Assembly: GCF_049306965.1 (NCBI RefSeq) | Contig: NC_133194.1 | Coordinates: 4,400,001-4,464,000 of the forward strand | DNA from: Danio rerio | Taxonomy: Eukaryota; Chordata; Actinopteri; Cypriniformes; Danionidae | Reading direction: 5' to 3' | Length of the DNA stretch: 64,000 nucleotides | In this document: in pieces, positions 40,101-52,375 of the stretch | How the letters are laid out: each line of letters starts with the position of its first letter | Numbering within the stretch: the stretch's first letter is position 1 | Translations under genes and position numbers: made by a program | The notes under the pieces: generated by a model | What the model was told of the DNA's origin: nothing | What the model saw: the letters and a program-made list of their open reading frames with translations, nothing else | Databases searched by the model: none

Positions 40101-42139
40101 TCAAGCATTCCAAACAGCCACATAAATAATGCAATAATTTGTTTACAATGTAAGTTGATCCATATTAACTGCTGATTTTATACATTCAAGTATAAAAAAT
40201 AATCGCAAATGTGCTGTTTGTCTGAATATTGATGGATGTGATGAAGAAATATCACATCTCTGCTTGACAAGATACAAGATTTGAGGAATCATTCAGTTCA
40301 GTGCAGTTTAAGTTTAATACTTCAGTGATTTAAGTGGCTTTCACAACCCTTTATCTAAAATTTTAAAAGCAGTAACATATTCTGGTCTTAGCAAACTCCA
40401 CTAATAATTTTCTGTCTGACCTGTTTGAGCAGATATACTCAGAAAAGGAGAAAGCAGCTCATGTGGAGATCTTCACTGATCTGATCCGCTCCATTGAGAG
40501 ATGTCAGACTGAACTGCTGGAGATGATGGAGGAGCAGCAGAAAGCAGCAGAGAAACAGGAGGAAGAGCTGATTAAAGAGCTGGAGCAGGAGATCACTGAG
40601 CTGAAGATGAGAAACACTGAGCTGGAGCAGCTCTCACACACTGAAGATCACCTCCACCTCCTACAGGTCAGTCAACATCTCTCTGAGCAATGACACACCA
40701 GAACACTCCCCATGCTGAAGGCTTTCTCGTCTCTCTCTCCTGCTGTAGATTTACTCATCCCTGCACAGACCTACAGACACCAGGAACTGGCCTGAGATCA
40801 GTCTGAAGACTCAGGAGAATCTGGAGACTCTGAGAAGAGCTTTCAGTAAACTGAAGGACACTCTAAATGAGAAACTCAGTCAAACTGGTATGTCAATATC
40901 AAATAAAATTTTATTTAAGTACTGGAGAATGAGTCTTAGCTGAAATAAGAGTATATGACAGTGTTTGATCATGTATTTGTCATTATCAGTAATATTATCC
41001 CTGTATTCCTAGTATTTTGAAGTGTTTACAATATAAATAATGTCTGTGTTCATTGCCACAATATATGAATTATTGAATATCTGCATATGTTGAGTCATTC
41101 ACTAAATTACATCTGATGCATAAACAGAAAGCTGCCCGATTCTCTATAAATCATACATTGATCAGATGTAAATGTGATGTTGCACAATATTCCTAAAATA
41201 TAACCTTAAGTTTTGTGTAATTTCACACATGAAAACATCTCAAAGATCTCCTCATGTTTTATTGTCATCAGTGTCTGCAGAGCTGAAGTGGATGCAGCAG
41301 TATGCAGGTACAGTGTGCTGAACTACACTAGTCTACACTCAGATTCAGTTCAATTTAATACAATTCATTTCAGTATTATTTGTATAGTGCTTTACTCAGT
41401 AGTTATTTTTTCGAAGCAGATTTTCAATAGGTGCATGTTATTACATTACTTTTAAAATCAGAAAGGTAAAGGTGTTGTGAAATGAGCAGACAGTCGAGCT
41501 CAAAGTTAAAATGGAAAAAAAAACTGGATTAAATATTATAAACAATCATAATATTTGCACTGATTTATTAGTCATTTATATTCTGTTTTCTCAGTGGATG
41601 TGACTCTGGATCCTGATACAGCTCATCCATATCTGATCCTGTCTGATGATGGAAAACAAGTGAGAGATGGAGACATTGAGCAGAAACTCCCAGACAAACC
41701 ACAGAGATTTGATAGATGTCCCTGTGTCCTGGGAAAGGAGGGATTCTCCTCAGGGGGATTTTATTTTGAGGTTCAGGTGAAGGGAAAGACTGACTGGACT
41801 TTAGGAGTGGTCAGAGAATCCATTAACAGGAAGGGAGAGATCACACTGACTCCCAGTAATGGATTCTGGACTGTGTGGTTGAGGAAGAATGAATACAAGG
41901 CTCTCGCTAGTCCTTCAGTACCTCTGTCTCTGAAAGTGAAGCTGCAGCGGGTCGGTGTGTTTGTGGATTATGAGGAGGGTTTGGTCTCCTTTTATGATGT
42001 GGAGTCCAGCTCTCATATCTACTCTTACACTGGTCAGACTTTCACTGATAAACTTTATCCATATTTCAGCCCAGGTCTAAACCATGGAGGTAAAAACTCA
42101 AACCCACTGATCATCACACCTGTCAGTTATAAAGAATGA
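37117..42139 (+). CDS. ftr: finTRIM gene C (RING, B-boxes, coiled coil, B30.2)
   Basis: Coding exons: 37117-37186, 38678-39231, 39341-39436, 40433-40666, 40749-40887, 41272-41307, 41595-42139; 557 aa. N-terminus [49 protein letters not shown]-box 1 [10 protein letters not shown] as in A and E; B-box 2 [14 protein letters not shown]. The coiled-coil exon reads [19 protein letters not shown] onward. The B30.2 domain begins [11 protein letters not shown] and ends [12 protein letters not shown]. In the SPRY exon, 41851-42026 is nearly identical to gene A 23901-24076, although the flanks differ. A Gly replaces Arg in the usual SSGRFYFEV motif (SSGGFYFEV). Family role as for B. The 5' half is a segmental duplicate of gene E. 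Confidence 0.91.
37239..37543 (-). mobile_element. DANA SINE in intron 1 of finTRIM C
   Basis: Minus-strand DANA with CGGCTTAGTCCTTGAT, GCGGATGCCCTTCCAGCCGC, GGGGGAAACCAGAGCACC and CATGCAAACTCCACACAG. Lies ~50 bp after exon 1, as in B and E, so it was inserted before those copies split. Confidence 0.85.
37657..38462. mobile_element. hAT element in intron 1 of finTRIM C
   Basis: Flanks AGTGTTAC (37649-37656) and AATGTTAC (38463-38470) match 7 of 8. Ends CAGTGGTGTAAAAGT and CTTTCCACCACTG. The interior has CAACGTC-type words at ~37870-38230. The same insertion, with a perfect 8/8 duplication, is present at gene E. Confidence 0.87.
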
Positions 42140-42344
42140 ATTCATACCCCTAATTTGAAATATTACATTATTTATAGAATTGTTAATTATTAAAAACTCC
42201 TGCAACTGAACGGCAGAACATCTTTATGTTTTGTTTTGTAGCATAAATGATGTGCTAAAACTCTGAGAAGTAAAATCTGAAACTGTTTGATTTAGTTTTC
42301 TCTCGTCTCCTCCTGCAAAGTAAAACTGATAATCTTTTCATCTG

Positions 42345-42350
42345 AATAAA
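42345..42350 (+). terminator. finTRIM C polyadenylation signal
   Basis: AATAAA in the conserved CATCTGAATAAAC context, ~205 bp after the stop. Confidence 0.75.
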
Positions 42351-43260
42351 CAACAAAGAATGTTCACTGACAAATTCCAGTGTTGTGCAATGGCTGTATC
42401 TCTCTTATGATGAACAAGTAGAGCACTTTAATATACTTTCATAAAGTGTGTTTACTACACAAAAATACTCGACAGCACAGTTAAGTGTGTTTACATGTAA
42501 TGTTTTTGAACACCTAAACATGTTATATGTAATATGGTTAAATGTTAGATGTTTACAGGCAATTAATGTTTAAATAATATACTTTAAGATTGTTTTAATG
42601 CACACTACTTCATCATAATCTAAGAATGAAGTTGCAACTAATAAATATTTTAGTAAAATAATGAATTAATTTAATTGAATGAAAATAATAAATTTAATAA
42701 AAATGTAAAAAATAATTTAGCAATTTTTAAATATTTATCCTACACAACACTGTACAAACATTTTGGCACAATTTACCACAATCAAAGAGCAGATTAATCA
42801 TTATTAATAATTTAAAATTACATATATTTCAAGAGTACACACAGATATTGCTTGATGCTATTAGCATGTTTGGCATGTTGTCTCGTCTGTTTGGTGAAAT
42901 GTCTTTCAGCATAACAGATTCATTTATTTCTGAATAAAACACTTATTTCATAAACACAGTTCATTATAATCTGGGGGCTTTACGTTAGTCTTAAATGAAT
43001 CTTGTGCTAAATATTTCTAACAGGATTGTTTTTTAAGTTACACTGTTAAACTGAAGGCCATTTTCACAGGCGTCTTCTGTAAATGACAGTAAAAACAATG
43101 CAGGCTGTGTTAGTCAGTTTTTACTGCTCATTATTTCAGTGTTTTCCTTTGATGTCTTTATATATTGATTATTGCTGCTTGTGTTTATTTTAGTGTTATT
43201 TTCTGTAAATATTGTCATTAGTCGTGTAATAGTCTAAAGTTTATGCTGTATAATATTCAG
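42351..43260. other. finTRIM C-D intergenic, shared with D-E intergenic
   Basis: AT-rich, no gene. From TTTTTGAACACCTAAACATG onward to GGCTGTGTTAGTCAG (about 42500-43120) it aligns with 48865-49740 downstream of gene D, so the 3' flanks of C and D share descent. Confidence 0.65.
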
Positions 43261-43329
43261 TCAAATGATAAACACTTATACTCCATTGAAGAAGAGGCTC
43301 AGAGGGAGGGAGGAGCCACTGAACATCAG

Positions 43330-43508
43330 CCAATCAGAGAACTGAAAAATACAGAGAGAAACCGGAGAGTGACGTCACTGCAGGATTCAGAGAAAGTGAA
43401 ACTTACCCGATCAAAAACAACGTGCACTCCTGAAATAATCAAGCTTTAAACTAATGTATATTTATTGAGCCGTTCAGAAATCACTGTGGAAACATTTAAT
43501 ACTCACAG
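43330..43508 (+). promoter_or_regulatory. Promoter and non-coding first exon of finTRIM D
   Basis: CCAAT at 43330-43334, CRE TGACGTCA at 43370-43377, ISRE-like GAAAGTGAAAC at 43392-43402 (followed by T, a full match to GAAANNGAAACT), donor CTCACAG|GTAAGA with exon end 43508. Confidence 0.72.
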
Positions 43509-44124
43509 GTAAGAGACAGAAACATAAGAGAGACTGAACTGAACAGTTTATTGATTGAAGTGCTTTTGGTTCTTCAGGTTTTCTGTCAGTTGAACAGAAG
43601 CAGGTTTAATCGTGTCAAATACTCAACTACTTTGGTTTCTTACTCCACTGAAATGCTGTATTTGTATCAACAGTATGTTTACTTGATTGTGAAGCAAAGT
43701 TTTGAGTTTTGTCAGGTGAAATAAAGGCTAGAGAATCAGGAAGTGAAAGAGCTGCAGACAAACTGAACACAGACCTGCTGCACTGCAGATGATTTATAAC
43801 ATTATATAAACTTCAATAACATTAAAAATCTTATTCTAATTATACAATTCTTTGTATTTTTGTATATTTTGTTTATTGTATGTTATAATTTTAGCCTTTT
43901 CTGTGCTTGAATCTAAACAGCAGGTCATAGTTCAGATTGTTCACTGAGTCTTAAATGTATTTTGAAGGCAGCAATTGTGTAAATACTTACTTGTATTACT
44001 GTTTGTACATTTTAGCTAAATATCTTTGATAATTAGGTCAATAATAATAATAAAATTAGCTCTTGTCGCTCTTAAATGAATAGTAATATGTAAATTAAAT
44101 ATGTAATAGTTTTGCAGCGGTTTT

Positions 44125-44402
44125 TCCAGTACTGGGTTGTGGCTGGAAGGGCATCCGTTGGTGGTTCATTCCGTTGTGGTGACCCTTGATAAAAAAGGGA
44201 CTAAGCTGAAGCAAATGAATGAATGTTGCAGAACTCATGTTGTTTGGTTTACTGTTTGTCTAGTTATGAGTTTGTGAACAGTAATTCATAAGATAATTTA
44301 AAATAAATAAATAAAACTGTTCATTCTGTTCAAAAAATTGGTTCATTCTGCTGTGGTGACCTCTGAAACAGAGACTAAACCGGAGGAAAATAAATGCATG
44401 AA
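44125..44402 (+). mobile_element. Two DANA SINE 3' fragments
   Basis: Fragments at ~44125-44226 (GGGTTGTGGCTGGAAGGGCA, GGGACTAAGCTGAAG, AATGAATGAATG) and ~44336-44402 (GGTTCATTCTGCTGTGGTGA). They lie in the intron upstream of the finTRIM D RING exon and are not at the SINE position shared by B, C and E. Confidence 0.7.
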
Positions 44403-44712
44403 TAAAAAACAGCTCAAACAGCTTCTTGTTTTTGCTGTATTTCTGTTGTTGGCCCTTGTTGAGGAAGTATATTGGTTTCAAAGTGATTAGTAAATCAGAA
44501 ACCTCATCATAATTTACCACTTTTTAATGTTTTAAAGTCACTAAAACCAGCTTCATGCTGTGCAACATTGAAGTCTTCATAAATTAATATTAAGGAGGTT
44601 CACAGGCATCCTGATCCTAAATGATCAAACTGATGAATCTAATTATATCAGACCAGAACCTTCACTATGATTCAAGTGTATGATTTTTTTCCCCATAATT
44701 TCTCTTCCAGCG

Positions 44713-47700
44713 ATGTCCTCTTCCAGTGGTCCACTGTCTGAGGAGCTTCAGTGCTCAATATGTCTGGAGGTGTTCACTGATCCGGTCAGCACTCCATGTG
44801 GACACAACTTCTGCAAGAGCTGTCTGAATACATACTGGAACAACAGCCAGACCTGCAGCTGTCCATACTGTAAAGAAACATTCACACAAAGACCTGATCT
44901 CAAGATTAACACCACACTCAGAGAGATCTCTGAGCACTATAAGGAGAAAAATCCTGCAAAAAAGCCAAGAATTATGTGTGAAATCTGTGAGGGCAGAAAG
45001 CTGAAAGCCCTGAAGTCGTGTCTGGTGTGTCAGAGCTCTTACTGTCAAACTCACCTGGAGCCTCATTTGAGAGTGGCAGGATTAAAGAAACACAAACTGA
45101 TGGATCCTGTGAGGAATCTGGAGGACTATATATGTCAGAAACACGACAGACCTCTGGAGCTCTTCTGTAGAGATGATCAGACGTGTGTGTGTTCATTCTG
45201 TACTGTGAAAGATCACAAAAACCACAACACTGTTCCTCTAGAAGAGGATATTGAAGAGAAGAAGGTAGACAAGGCTGAGGCTCATATTATGGGGAATCAA
45301 AGTCTGAATGCAGATTGATTTTCTTCAGTAAATCTGCTAAAAATACCTGTTCTCTGTCTCTAGACTGAACTGATGAAGACACAGAAAGACGTGCAGCAGA
45401 TGATCGAGGACAGAATCAAGAAGATTCAAGACATCAAACACTCAGCAGAAGTCAGAAAAGTGAGTTCATAAAAGATTAATATAAATGATACATGATTCAC
45501 TCTAGTTCAGCAAGAGTCCAACAGTACTGAGAGTTTCAGTGTCCTCCACTGGTCTGTTTATTTCAGACAGTTCGGACCATCAGTTTATGTATGCGATGGG
45601 TTTGGAGAGTCACTCTTTCTATAAGTTACTTTGTTAGATCTGTTACTAGTAAATAAAAAAGGACGTAAACTAGTGAGTGGGTATGCAGCAACTGTCCAGA
45701 CTGTAATCAGGGTATATGGAGAATACTCACAGACAGAATTCCAGGCTTTGTACAGGACAAACAGCTTACAGTCAAAAACGATGGTAAAGGCTTTGGCCAG
45801 GGCAGGCAGCATACAATCAAAAACAAGGAATCAGGCAGTAGGAAAAAGAAAAGCAGTCAGAATACACAAGAAATGCTCAGAAATGTAAGCAAAACAAGAT
45901 TTCACACCAAAGCTGCGGTCACACTGGACTTTTCTCCACATACACTTCCATTCAGCACCACGCATGGGGTTAATATTCGTGAGATGAGGGCCTCTGTTGG
46001 TTGGTGAAGTGATATAATGGGACCGAACTGGTGACACCACTATAATATATTGTTCTACAACTTTGTTTAAAACACTTTTCAGTGGTTGTAACAAAAACAG
46101 ACAAAACTGGCAATAATTTATCTAAGATGAACCTTACTTGAAGTTTACCTTTTGCTTGTTAAATAGTTGTATAAAAGCTCTTTGTCTCATGTAATCATGT
46201 TGATGGCCAATGTTGAAAACCAGTGAATTTTAAATAGTTTTAATGATGAAAACAATCCAAACAAACAGGTGGCAGAAACACACGATGAATACCGCCAAAC
46301 GGAAAACACCACAAACATAAAGTGTCCAGGCCTGATTCCCTCTCGTCTTTCACTGCTGTCTCTCCTCCTTTTAAGATCATCCAGAGCTCCTCTGTAAGAC
46401 TCGAGACAAGTGCGGTGCACAGGTGATTGTTGTTAACTCTAACGCCACCAGCTAGCACGCCCTCACGGCTCTCTGCCCCGACCCACTACTCGCTACATCT
46501 AAATATCAGCATAAGTGTGATGACTCCATCATTATCTTAGTAAACTCCACTAATAATGCTCTGACTGACCTGTTTGAGCAGATATACTCAGAGAAGGAGA
46601 AAGCAGCTCATGTGGAGATCTTCACTTTTCTGATCCGCTCTATTGAGAGATGTCAGACTGAACTGCTGGAGATGATGGAGGAGCAGCAGAAAGCAGCAGA
46701 GAAACAGGAGGAAGAGCTGATTGAAGAGCTGGAGCAGGAGATCACTGAGCTGAAGATGAGAAACACTAAGCTGGAGCAGCTCTCACACACTGAAGATCAC
46801 CTCCACCTCCTACAGGTCAGTCAACATCTCTCTGAGCAATGACACACCAGAACACTCCCCATGCTGAAGGCTTTCTCCTCTCTCTCTCCTGCTGTAGAGT
46901 TACTCATCCCTGCAGAGCAGACCTGCAGACACCAGGAACTGGCCTGAGATCAGTCTGAAGACTCAGGAGAATCTGGAGACTCTGAGAAAAACTTTAGATC
47001 ATCTGAAGGACACTGTAGAGGAGAAACTCAGTCAAGCTGGTATGTCAATGAAATATAATTTAATATAAGTGATGAAGAATGAAGAAGCTGAAATAAGAGT
47101 ATATGACAGTATTTGATCATGTATTTGTCATTATCAGTTATATTATTCCTGTATTTCCAGTATTTTGCAATAGTATCTGGATGCAGCCTTTATGATGCAA
47201 GCTGAGACTGCATCACTCAGTGATGCAATGTCAGACACAATGCACTCAAATGGAGCTAGTGACGTCCCTGTGACGGGTAGGGTTAGGGGTGGGGTTAGGT
47301 GAGCCCATTAAAAAGCACTGGATGCAGCCCAGATTGGACTGCACCAGGTCTGCAGCCAGACCCCTCTCGTAATTTGAAGTGTCCACAATATAAATATTGT
47401 CTCTGTTCATCGTCACAATATATGAATTATTGAATATCTGCATATGTCGAGTCATTCACTAAAATACATCTGATGCATAAACAGAAAGCTGCCCGATTCT
47501 CTATAAATCATACATTGATCAGATGTAAATGTGATGTTGCACAATATTCTTAAAATTTAACCTTTAATGTTTTGTATAATTTCACTCATGAACTCATCTA
47601 ACAGATCTCCTCATGTTTTATTGTCATCAGTGTCTGCAGAGGTGAAGTGGGTGCAGCAGTATGCAGGTACAGTGTGCTGAACTACACTAGTCTACACTCA

Positions 47701-48548
47701 GATTCAGTTCAATTTAATACAATTCATTTCATTATTATTTATGTTGTGCTTTTGTCAATATTTATTTTTTTTCAGAGCAGATTTTTAATAGGTGCATGTT
47801 ATTACATTAATATAAACTCAGAAAAGGTAAAGGTGTTGTGAAATGAGCGGACAGTAGAGCTGAAAGTCAAAATGTTAAAGAAATTTTATAAAATACATTC
47901 ATACTCTCACAGCTTCAACACTTTAAAAACTGGATTAAATATTATAAACAATCATAATATTTGCACTGATAATTAGTGATTTTATATTCTGTTTTCTCAG
48001 TGGATGTGACTCTGGATCCTGATACAGCTCATCCTGAAATCATCCTGTCTGATGATGGAAAACAAGTGAAACATGGAGACATCAGACAGAAACTCCCAGA
48101 CACTCCACAGAGATTTGATAGATGTCCCTGTGTCCTGGGAAAGGAGGGATTCTCCTCAGGGAGATTTTATTTTGAGGTGCAGGTGAAGGGAAAGACTGAC
48201 TGGACTTTAGGAGTGGTCAGAGAATCCATTAACAGGAAGGGATCCATCACAGTGAGTCCCAGTAATGGATTCTGGACTGTGGTTCTGAGGAATGGGAATG
48301 AATATAAAGCCTTTGCTGGTCCCTCTGTCTCTCTGTCTGTGGGAGTGAATCTGCAGCGGGTCGGTGTGTTTGTGGATTATGAGGAGGGTTTGGTCTCCAT
48401 TTATGATGTGGAGTCCAGCTCTCATATCTACTCTTACACTGGTCAGACTTTCACTGATAAACTCTATCCATTTTTTAGCCCACATCTAAACAATGGAGGT
48501 AAAAACTCAAACCCACTGATCATCACACCTCTCCATTATAATAAATGA
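44713..48548 (+). CDS. ftr: finTRIM gene D (RING, B-boxes, coiled coil, B30.2)
   Basis: Coding exons: 44713-45264 (exon from 44711), 45364-45459, 46582-46815, 46898-47039, 47631-47666, 48001-48548; 535 aa starting [12 protein letters not shown]. Unlike A, B, C and E, no MAESSP-type coding exon is found between the non-coding first exon (ending 43508) and 44711, so translation is assigned to the ATG two bases into the RING exon. [31 protein letters not shown]-box 1 [10 protein letters not shown] as in B. The 46898 exon is 142 nt rather than 139, one extra codon. B30.2 from [11 protein letters not shown] to NPLIITPLHYNK, with distinctive GSITVSPSNGFW and AGPSVSLSVGVNLQR. Family role as for B. 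Intron 3 is paralogous to that of B, minus the MITE. Confidence 0.9.
45909..45965. mobile_element. Fragment of the GGTCACACTGG MITE family
   Basis: AAAGCTGCGGTCACACTGG and ACTTTTCTCCACATACACTT match the left end of the elements at 12611 and 24884. The rest is absent. Confidence 0.6.
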
Positions 48549-48715
48549 ATTCATACCCCTAATTTTAAATATTACATGTTATTATATAATTGTTTATTTT
48601 TTTTAAGTTTTGCAACCGAAAACTGTTGAAACTCTGAGAAGTAAAATCTGAAACTGTTTAATTTTGTTTTCTCTTGTCACCTTCTGCAAAGTAAAACTGA
48701 TAATCTTTTCATCTG

Positions 48716-48721
48716 AATAAA
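48716..48721 (+). terminator. finTRIM D polyadenylation signal
   Basis: AATAAA in the conserved CATCTGAATAAAC context, ~170 bp after the stop; a second AATAAA follows at once. Confidence 0.75.
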
Positions 48722-50030
48722 CAATAAAGAATGTTCACTGACAAATTCCAGTATTACTCAATGGCTGTTTCTCTCTTAAAATGAACAAGTAGAGCACTTT
48801 AACATGCTTTCACAAAGTGTTTTTACTACACAGAAATATACTCGACAGCAGAGTTAAGTGTGTTTACATGTAATGTTTTTGAACACCCAAACATGTGTTA
48901 TATGTAATACGGTTAAATGTTACTTATAGATGTTTACAGGCAATTAATGTTTAAATAATAAACTTTTACATTGTTTTAATTCACACTACTAAAACATTAT
49001 AGTCTGAGAAGGAAGTTGCAACTAATAAATATTTTAGTAAAATAATTAGATTTAATTGAATTAAAATAATCAAATTAATAATGATTTTAAAAATAATTTA
49101 GCAGTTCTAAAATATTTATCATACACAACACTGTACAAACATGGTATTTAGACATAATTTGCCACAATCAATTTACGAATAATAATAATTTTAAATTAAA
49201 TTCCTTCTGGTAAAAGAAGGAAATGGGGTGGAAGGGGGGGATTCTTCCAAAATGAATGTAAGGCAGTAGGGTGAAATCAGTTTATTTATTGTAGGCTTGG
49301 ATTAATGCTGATTACAGATTCAAGACCAGCTGTGATCAATCATATCACATGCTCCTCTCGAAATTAGTCTGTAAAACTTCACTATAATAATGCTCATTAT
49401 TGTCCAACATCTGCTGTAATTTACTGATATCAAACTAAAGTAATGAAAAGATTAATAAATAAAAGAAGAAAAACAAACACTGAAATAGAGAAATTCTCTC
49501 CTGTTTGGTCAAATGTCATTCAGCATTACAGATTCATTTATTTCAGAATAAAACAACACACTAATTTCATAAACACAGTTCATTATAATCTGCCGGCTGT
49601 ACGTGAGTTTTATATTAATCTTGTCCTGAATATTTCTAACAGGATTGTTTATTAAGTAACACACTGTTAAACTGAAGGCCATTTACACAGCCGTCTTCTG
49701 TAAATGACAGTAAACAATGCAGGCTGTGTTAGTCAGTCTTTACTGCTCATGACACAACAGCAACACAACAGGACACATCTGAATGTGTAAAGTCAAATGA
49801 ATGAATGATAATTAAAGCTGAGAGTCCTGATTTCAGTCGGCTATCACATGTTTTACAGCTAGTTTGAGCTTTCACATACAAAACTTCTATGACTGTACAG
49901 CAGATTAGTATTCTGAGCTCTGGATCTACAACTGTTCCCCTCAGCACTATACTGTCTGTATAACCTTTGCTCTGGAAACTGATCACAGTAAACTGGACTA
50001 TGAGCTTAATGTAGAGCTGAAGTAAAACAC
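48722..50030. other. finTRIM D-E intergenic, proximal part
   Basis: AT-rich, no supported gene. The first ~1 kb aligns with the C-D intergenic; the part after ~49745 diverges and leads to an orphan finTRIM-like first exon. Confidence 0.6.
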
Positions 50031-50039
50031 ACTCCACAC

Positions 50040-50128
50040 ACAACAATATGAAGAGCTGAATTACACACAGATACAGAATATTAACTGAGCCGTTTAAAGA
50101 CGCTCGTGGACACATTTGATGATCAAAG
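50040..50128 (+). pseudogene. Orphan finTRIM-like non-coding first exon
   Basis: TTAACTGAGCCGTTTAAAGA, CTCGTGGACACATTTGAT and the donor AAAG|GTAAGAGACAGAAA (exon end 50128) align with the first exons of C, D and E (GAGCCGTTCAGAAA, GTGGACACATTTAAT, GTAAGAGACAGAAA). The following ~250 bp also resembles finTRIM intron 1 (TTGAACTAAACAGGTTTATTG, GACGTGCAGACAGACTGAA). No ISRE, and no RING exon before gene E's own promoter. Probably the remnant of a deleted copy, or a distal alternative first exon of E. Confidence 0.55.
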
Positions 50129-50449
50129 GTAAGAGACAGAAATCTGAGACAGATTGAACTAAACAGGTTTATTGATGGACGTTATTCATGTGCTGGTTTA
50201 TTATATCAGACTGGAAGAAGCTTAAGTTTAATCAGACTCTTCTTTAATGGACTTTTTTTTTAAAACATCATGGTGTCGACATTAACTGGCTGTAAAGCAA
50301 AGATTTGTCTCTGTCATTTTGTCTCAGCATTAAAGAGGAAAGAATAAGGAAGTGAATGACGTGCAGACAGACTGAAAATGCTGTTAAGTTGATCAATAAA
50401 TAAGAAAATCAAAATTGTAACCTTAAAAATGACATTTTAATGCTTACTA

Positions 50450-51050
50450 ATGTGTCTTTTCTTGTGTATTAATATATTGCTTTTAATGTGATACTTAAAT
50501 AAGGCACAAATTTACCCGTCGAGATCCACAGAGACCAATAGAGTTTCCATTAAAGCAACACAATTTCCATTATCACCATTAACACCATTACACATGATGT
50601 GCTGCTTCTGCTGTTTTCCTCCATCAGGGAAGGTTTTTAATTTCATGAACACAAAGCTCCAGCAACCCCCCACATGGCAAAATGTCTTTGACCCAGTTCT
50701 GGCCCACATAATCAGCTTCTGCTTGGTTCACGTGCTGCAGTGAATTATGATACACAACTGGACCAAGTCTGGCTTCATCATAAGGGCCAAACATGGATCA
50801 TATCTGGGCCTAGTCTCAGCCAAGTTAATAACCCATAACTCGGCCTGAACTGGGTCAGCTATAGACCATGTTTGGCCATTGTTATTATTTGGTGCGTCAC
50901 GACTGTAATGAAATAGATAAACCCATAAAGCATTGCGCTTTAGGCATGTTAATAATGGTAATGGTTTGTAATGGTTAATAATAATATAATTTGTAAAATA
51001 ATCATTTAGCTAATAAATTAAATGTAATGTAGGTTAAATTTGGTTATTTA
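50450..51050. other. Intergenic, GGCCCACAT-type repeat
   Basis: No gene. ~50680-50880 has CTGGCCCACATAATC, CTGGACCAAGTCTGGC and CAAACATGGATCATATCTGG words. These resemble the GGTCCACAT / CTGGGCC words at ~35290-35510 and ~51400-51610, so this looks like a diverged copy of that repeat. Confidence 0.45.
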
Positions 51051-51054
51051 TTTA

Positions 51055-51240
51055 TTATTTTCAGGGGGTTTTCACCTTTTATGTGATAGGACAGTGAAGG
51101 TCAGGCAGGAAAGCATTGGGAGCAGAGAGAGGGGAAAGTTCAGCATAGGACCCCAAACCGGGAATCAAACTCAGGTCACCGTGAGCACCTTGATGCTATA
51201 TGTCAGCACCACTTGTAACCACTAGGCCATTGGCGCCAAC
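51055..51240 (-). mobile_element. tRNA-derived SINE, copy upstream of finTRIM E
   Basis: Minus-strand head TTGGCGCCAATGGCCTAGTG with GTTTGATTCCCGG, matching the copy at 34990-35172 and at the same place relative to the downstream gene. Confidence 0.7.
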
Positions 51241-52190
51241 TGAGTTTGGTTATTTTGCAACATTCAGGAAACAATAGGTTAATAAATCTTGATTGTTTCC
51301 TGGATTAAAATGAAGGCATTAGAAGATGCAAACAGGAAGATGGAAATGACTTTGTGCATCAAAATATTTCTTTACTCAAAAACTAATTTAAATGTGGGTG
51401 AAGATAGGCCAAACTTACGTGGTCCACATATCAATTATTAACATCTGGGCCAAATACTACATTTGTCATTTGGTCCATGTCTTGCGTGCCGCCTTAAAGA
51501 CGCTGCCACCTCTGTCAAACCGGGCCATATTTGCCCCACATGCTGTATGCCAGAGCCGGATGAATGCCTGCTGTGCCAGCTTTATGCCAAATCTGGGTCA
51601 GAATGTGTTGCTACTGTATAAATATTCAGCAGTTCTTCACACTTTAATTCTTTTAATGAAGTATATTTCCCATTATAATCACTCGTCTTATTTGATGCTA
51701 ATAATCTATTGATGCTAAACATCATATTTCATCATTTACATAAAGCATATTATTAGTAGCCTATAAACAGTTCATAAACATTTCCTCCAGTTGTTGTACA
51801 AGATATCCTCTTCTCTAAGAGTGATTTCATCTCTGTTTGTGTAAGATGTTGTTTAATGTTACTGATGGCTCAATATTGTCTCTGTACTCGTGAGTGAGTT
51901 TAATATATTTCTGTGTTGATTTGTGTTCAGAGCTTCAAATACAGAAAATCTGAATATAAAGATGAAAATGATCTGCTGCGCCAGAATACTCATTATTTCA
52001 GTGTTTTTTTCCGTCTTTATATATTGATTAGTGCTTCTTGTGTTTATTTTAGTGTTATTTTCTGTAAATATTGTCAGTAGTCGTGTTATAGTCTATAATT
52101 TATGCTGTATAATATTCGGTCAAATGTTAAATACTAATACTCCATTGAAGAAGAGGCTCTGAGAGGGAGGGAGGAGCCACTGAGCATCAG

Positions 52191-52375
52191 CCAATCAGAG
52201 AACTGAAAAATACTTTTACCTGTAAATCCAGGAGAGTGACGTCACTGCAGAATTTCAGAGAAAGTGAAACTAATTCGACATGGACAACATGGACGCCTGA
52301 AATGATCAAACTTTAAACAACTCAACATTGATTGAGCCGTTCAGAAACCACCGTGGACACATTTAATACTTGCAG
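52191..52375 (+). promoter_or_regulatory. Promoter and non-coding first exon of finTRIM E
   Basis: CCAAT at 52191-52195, CRE TGACGTCA at 52237-52244, ISRE-like GAAAGTGAAAC at 52260-52270 (followed by T), donor TTGCAG|GTAAGA with exon end 52375. Confidence 0.72.
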
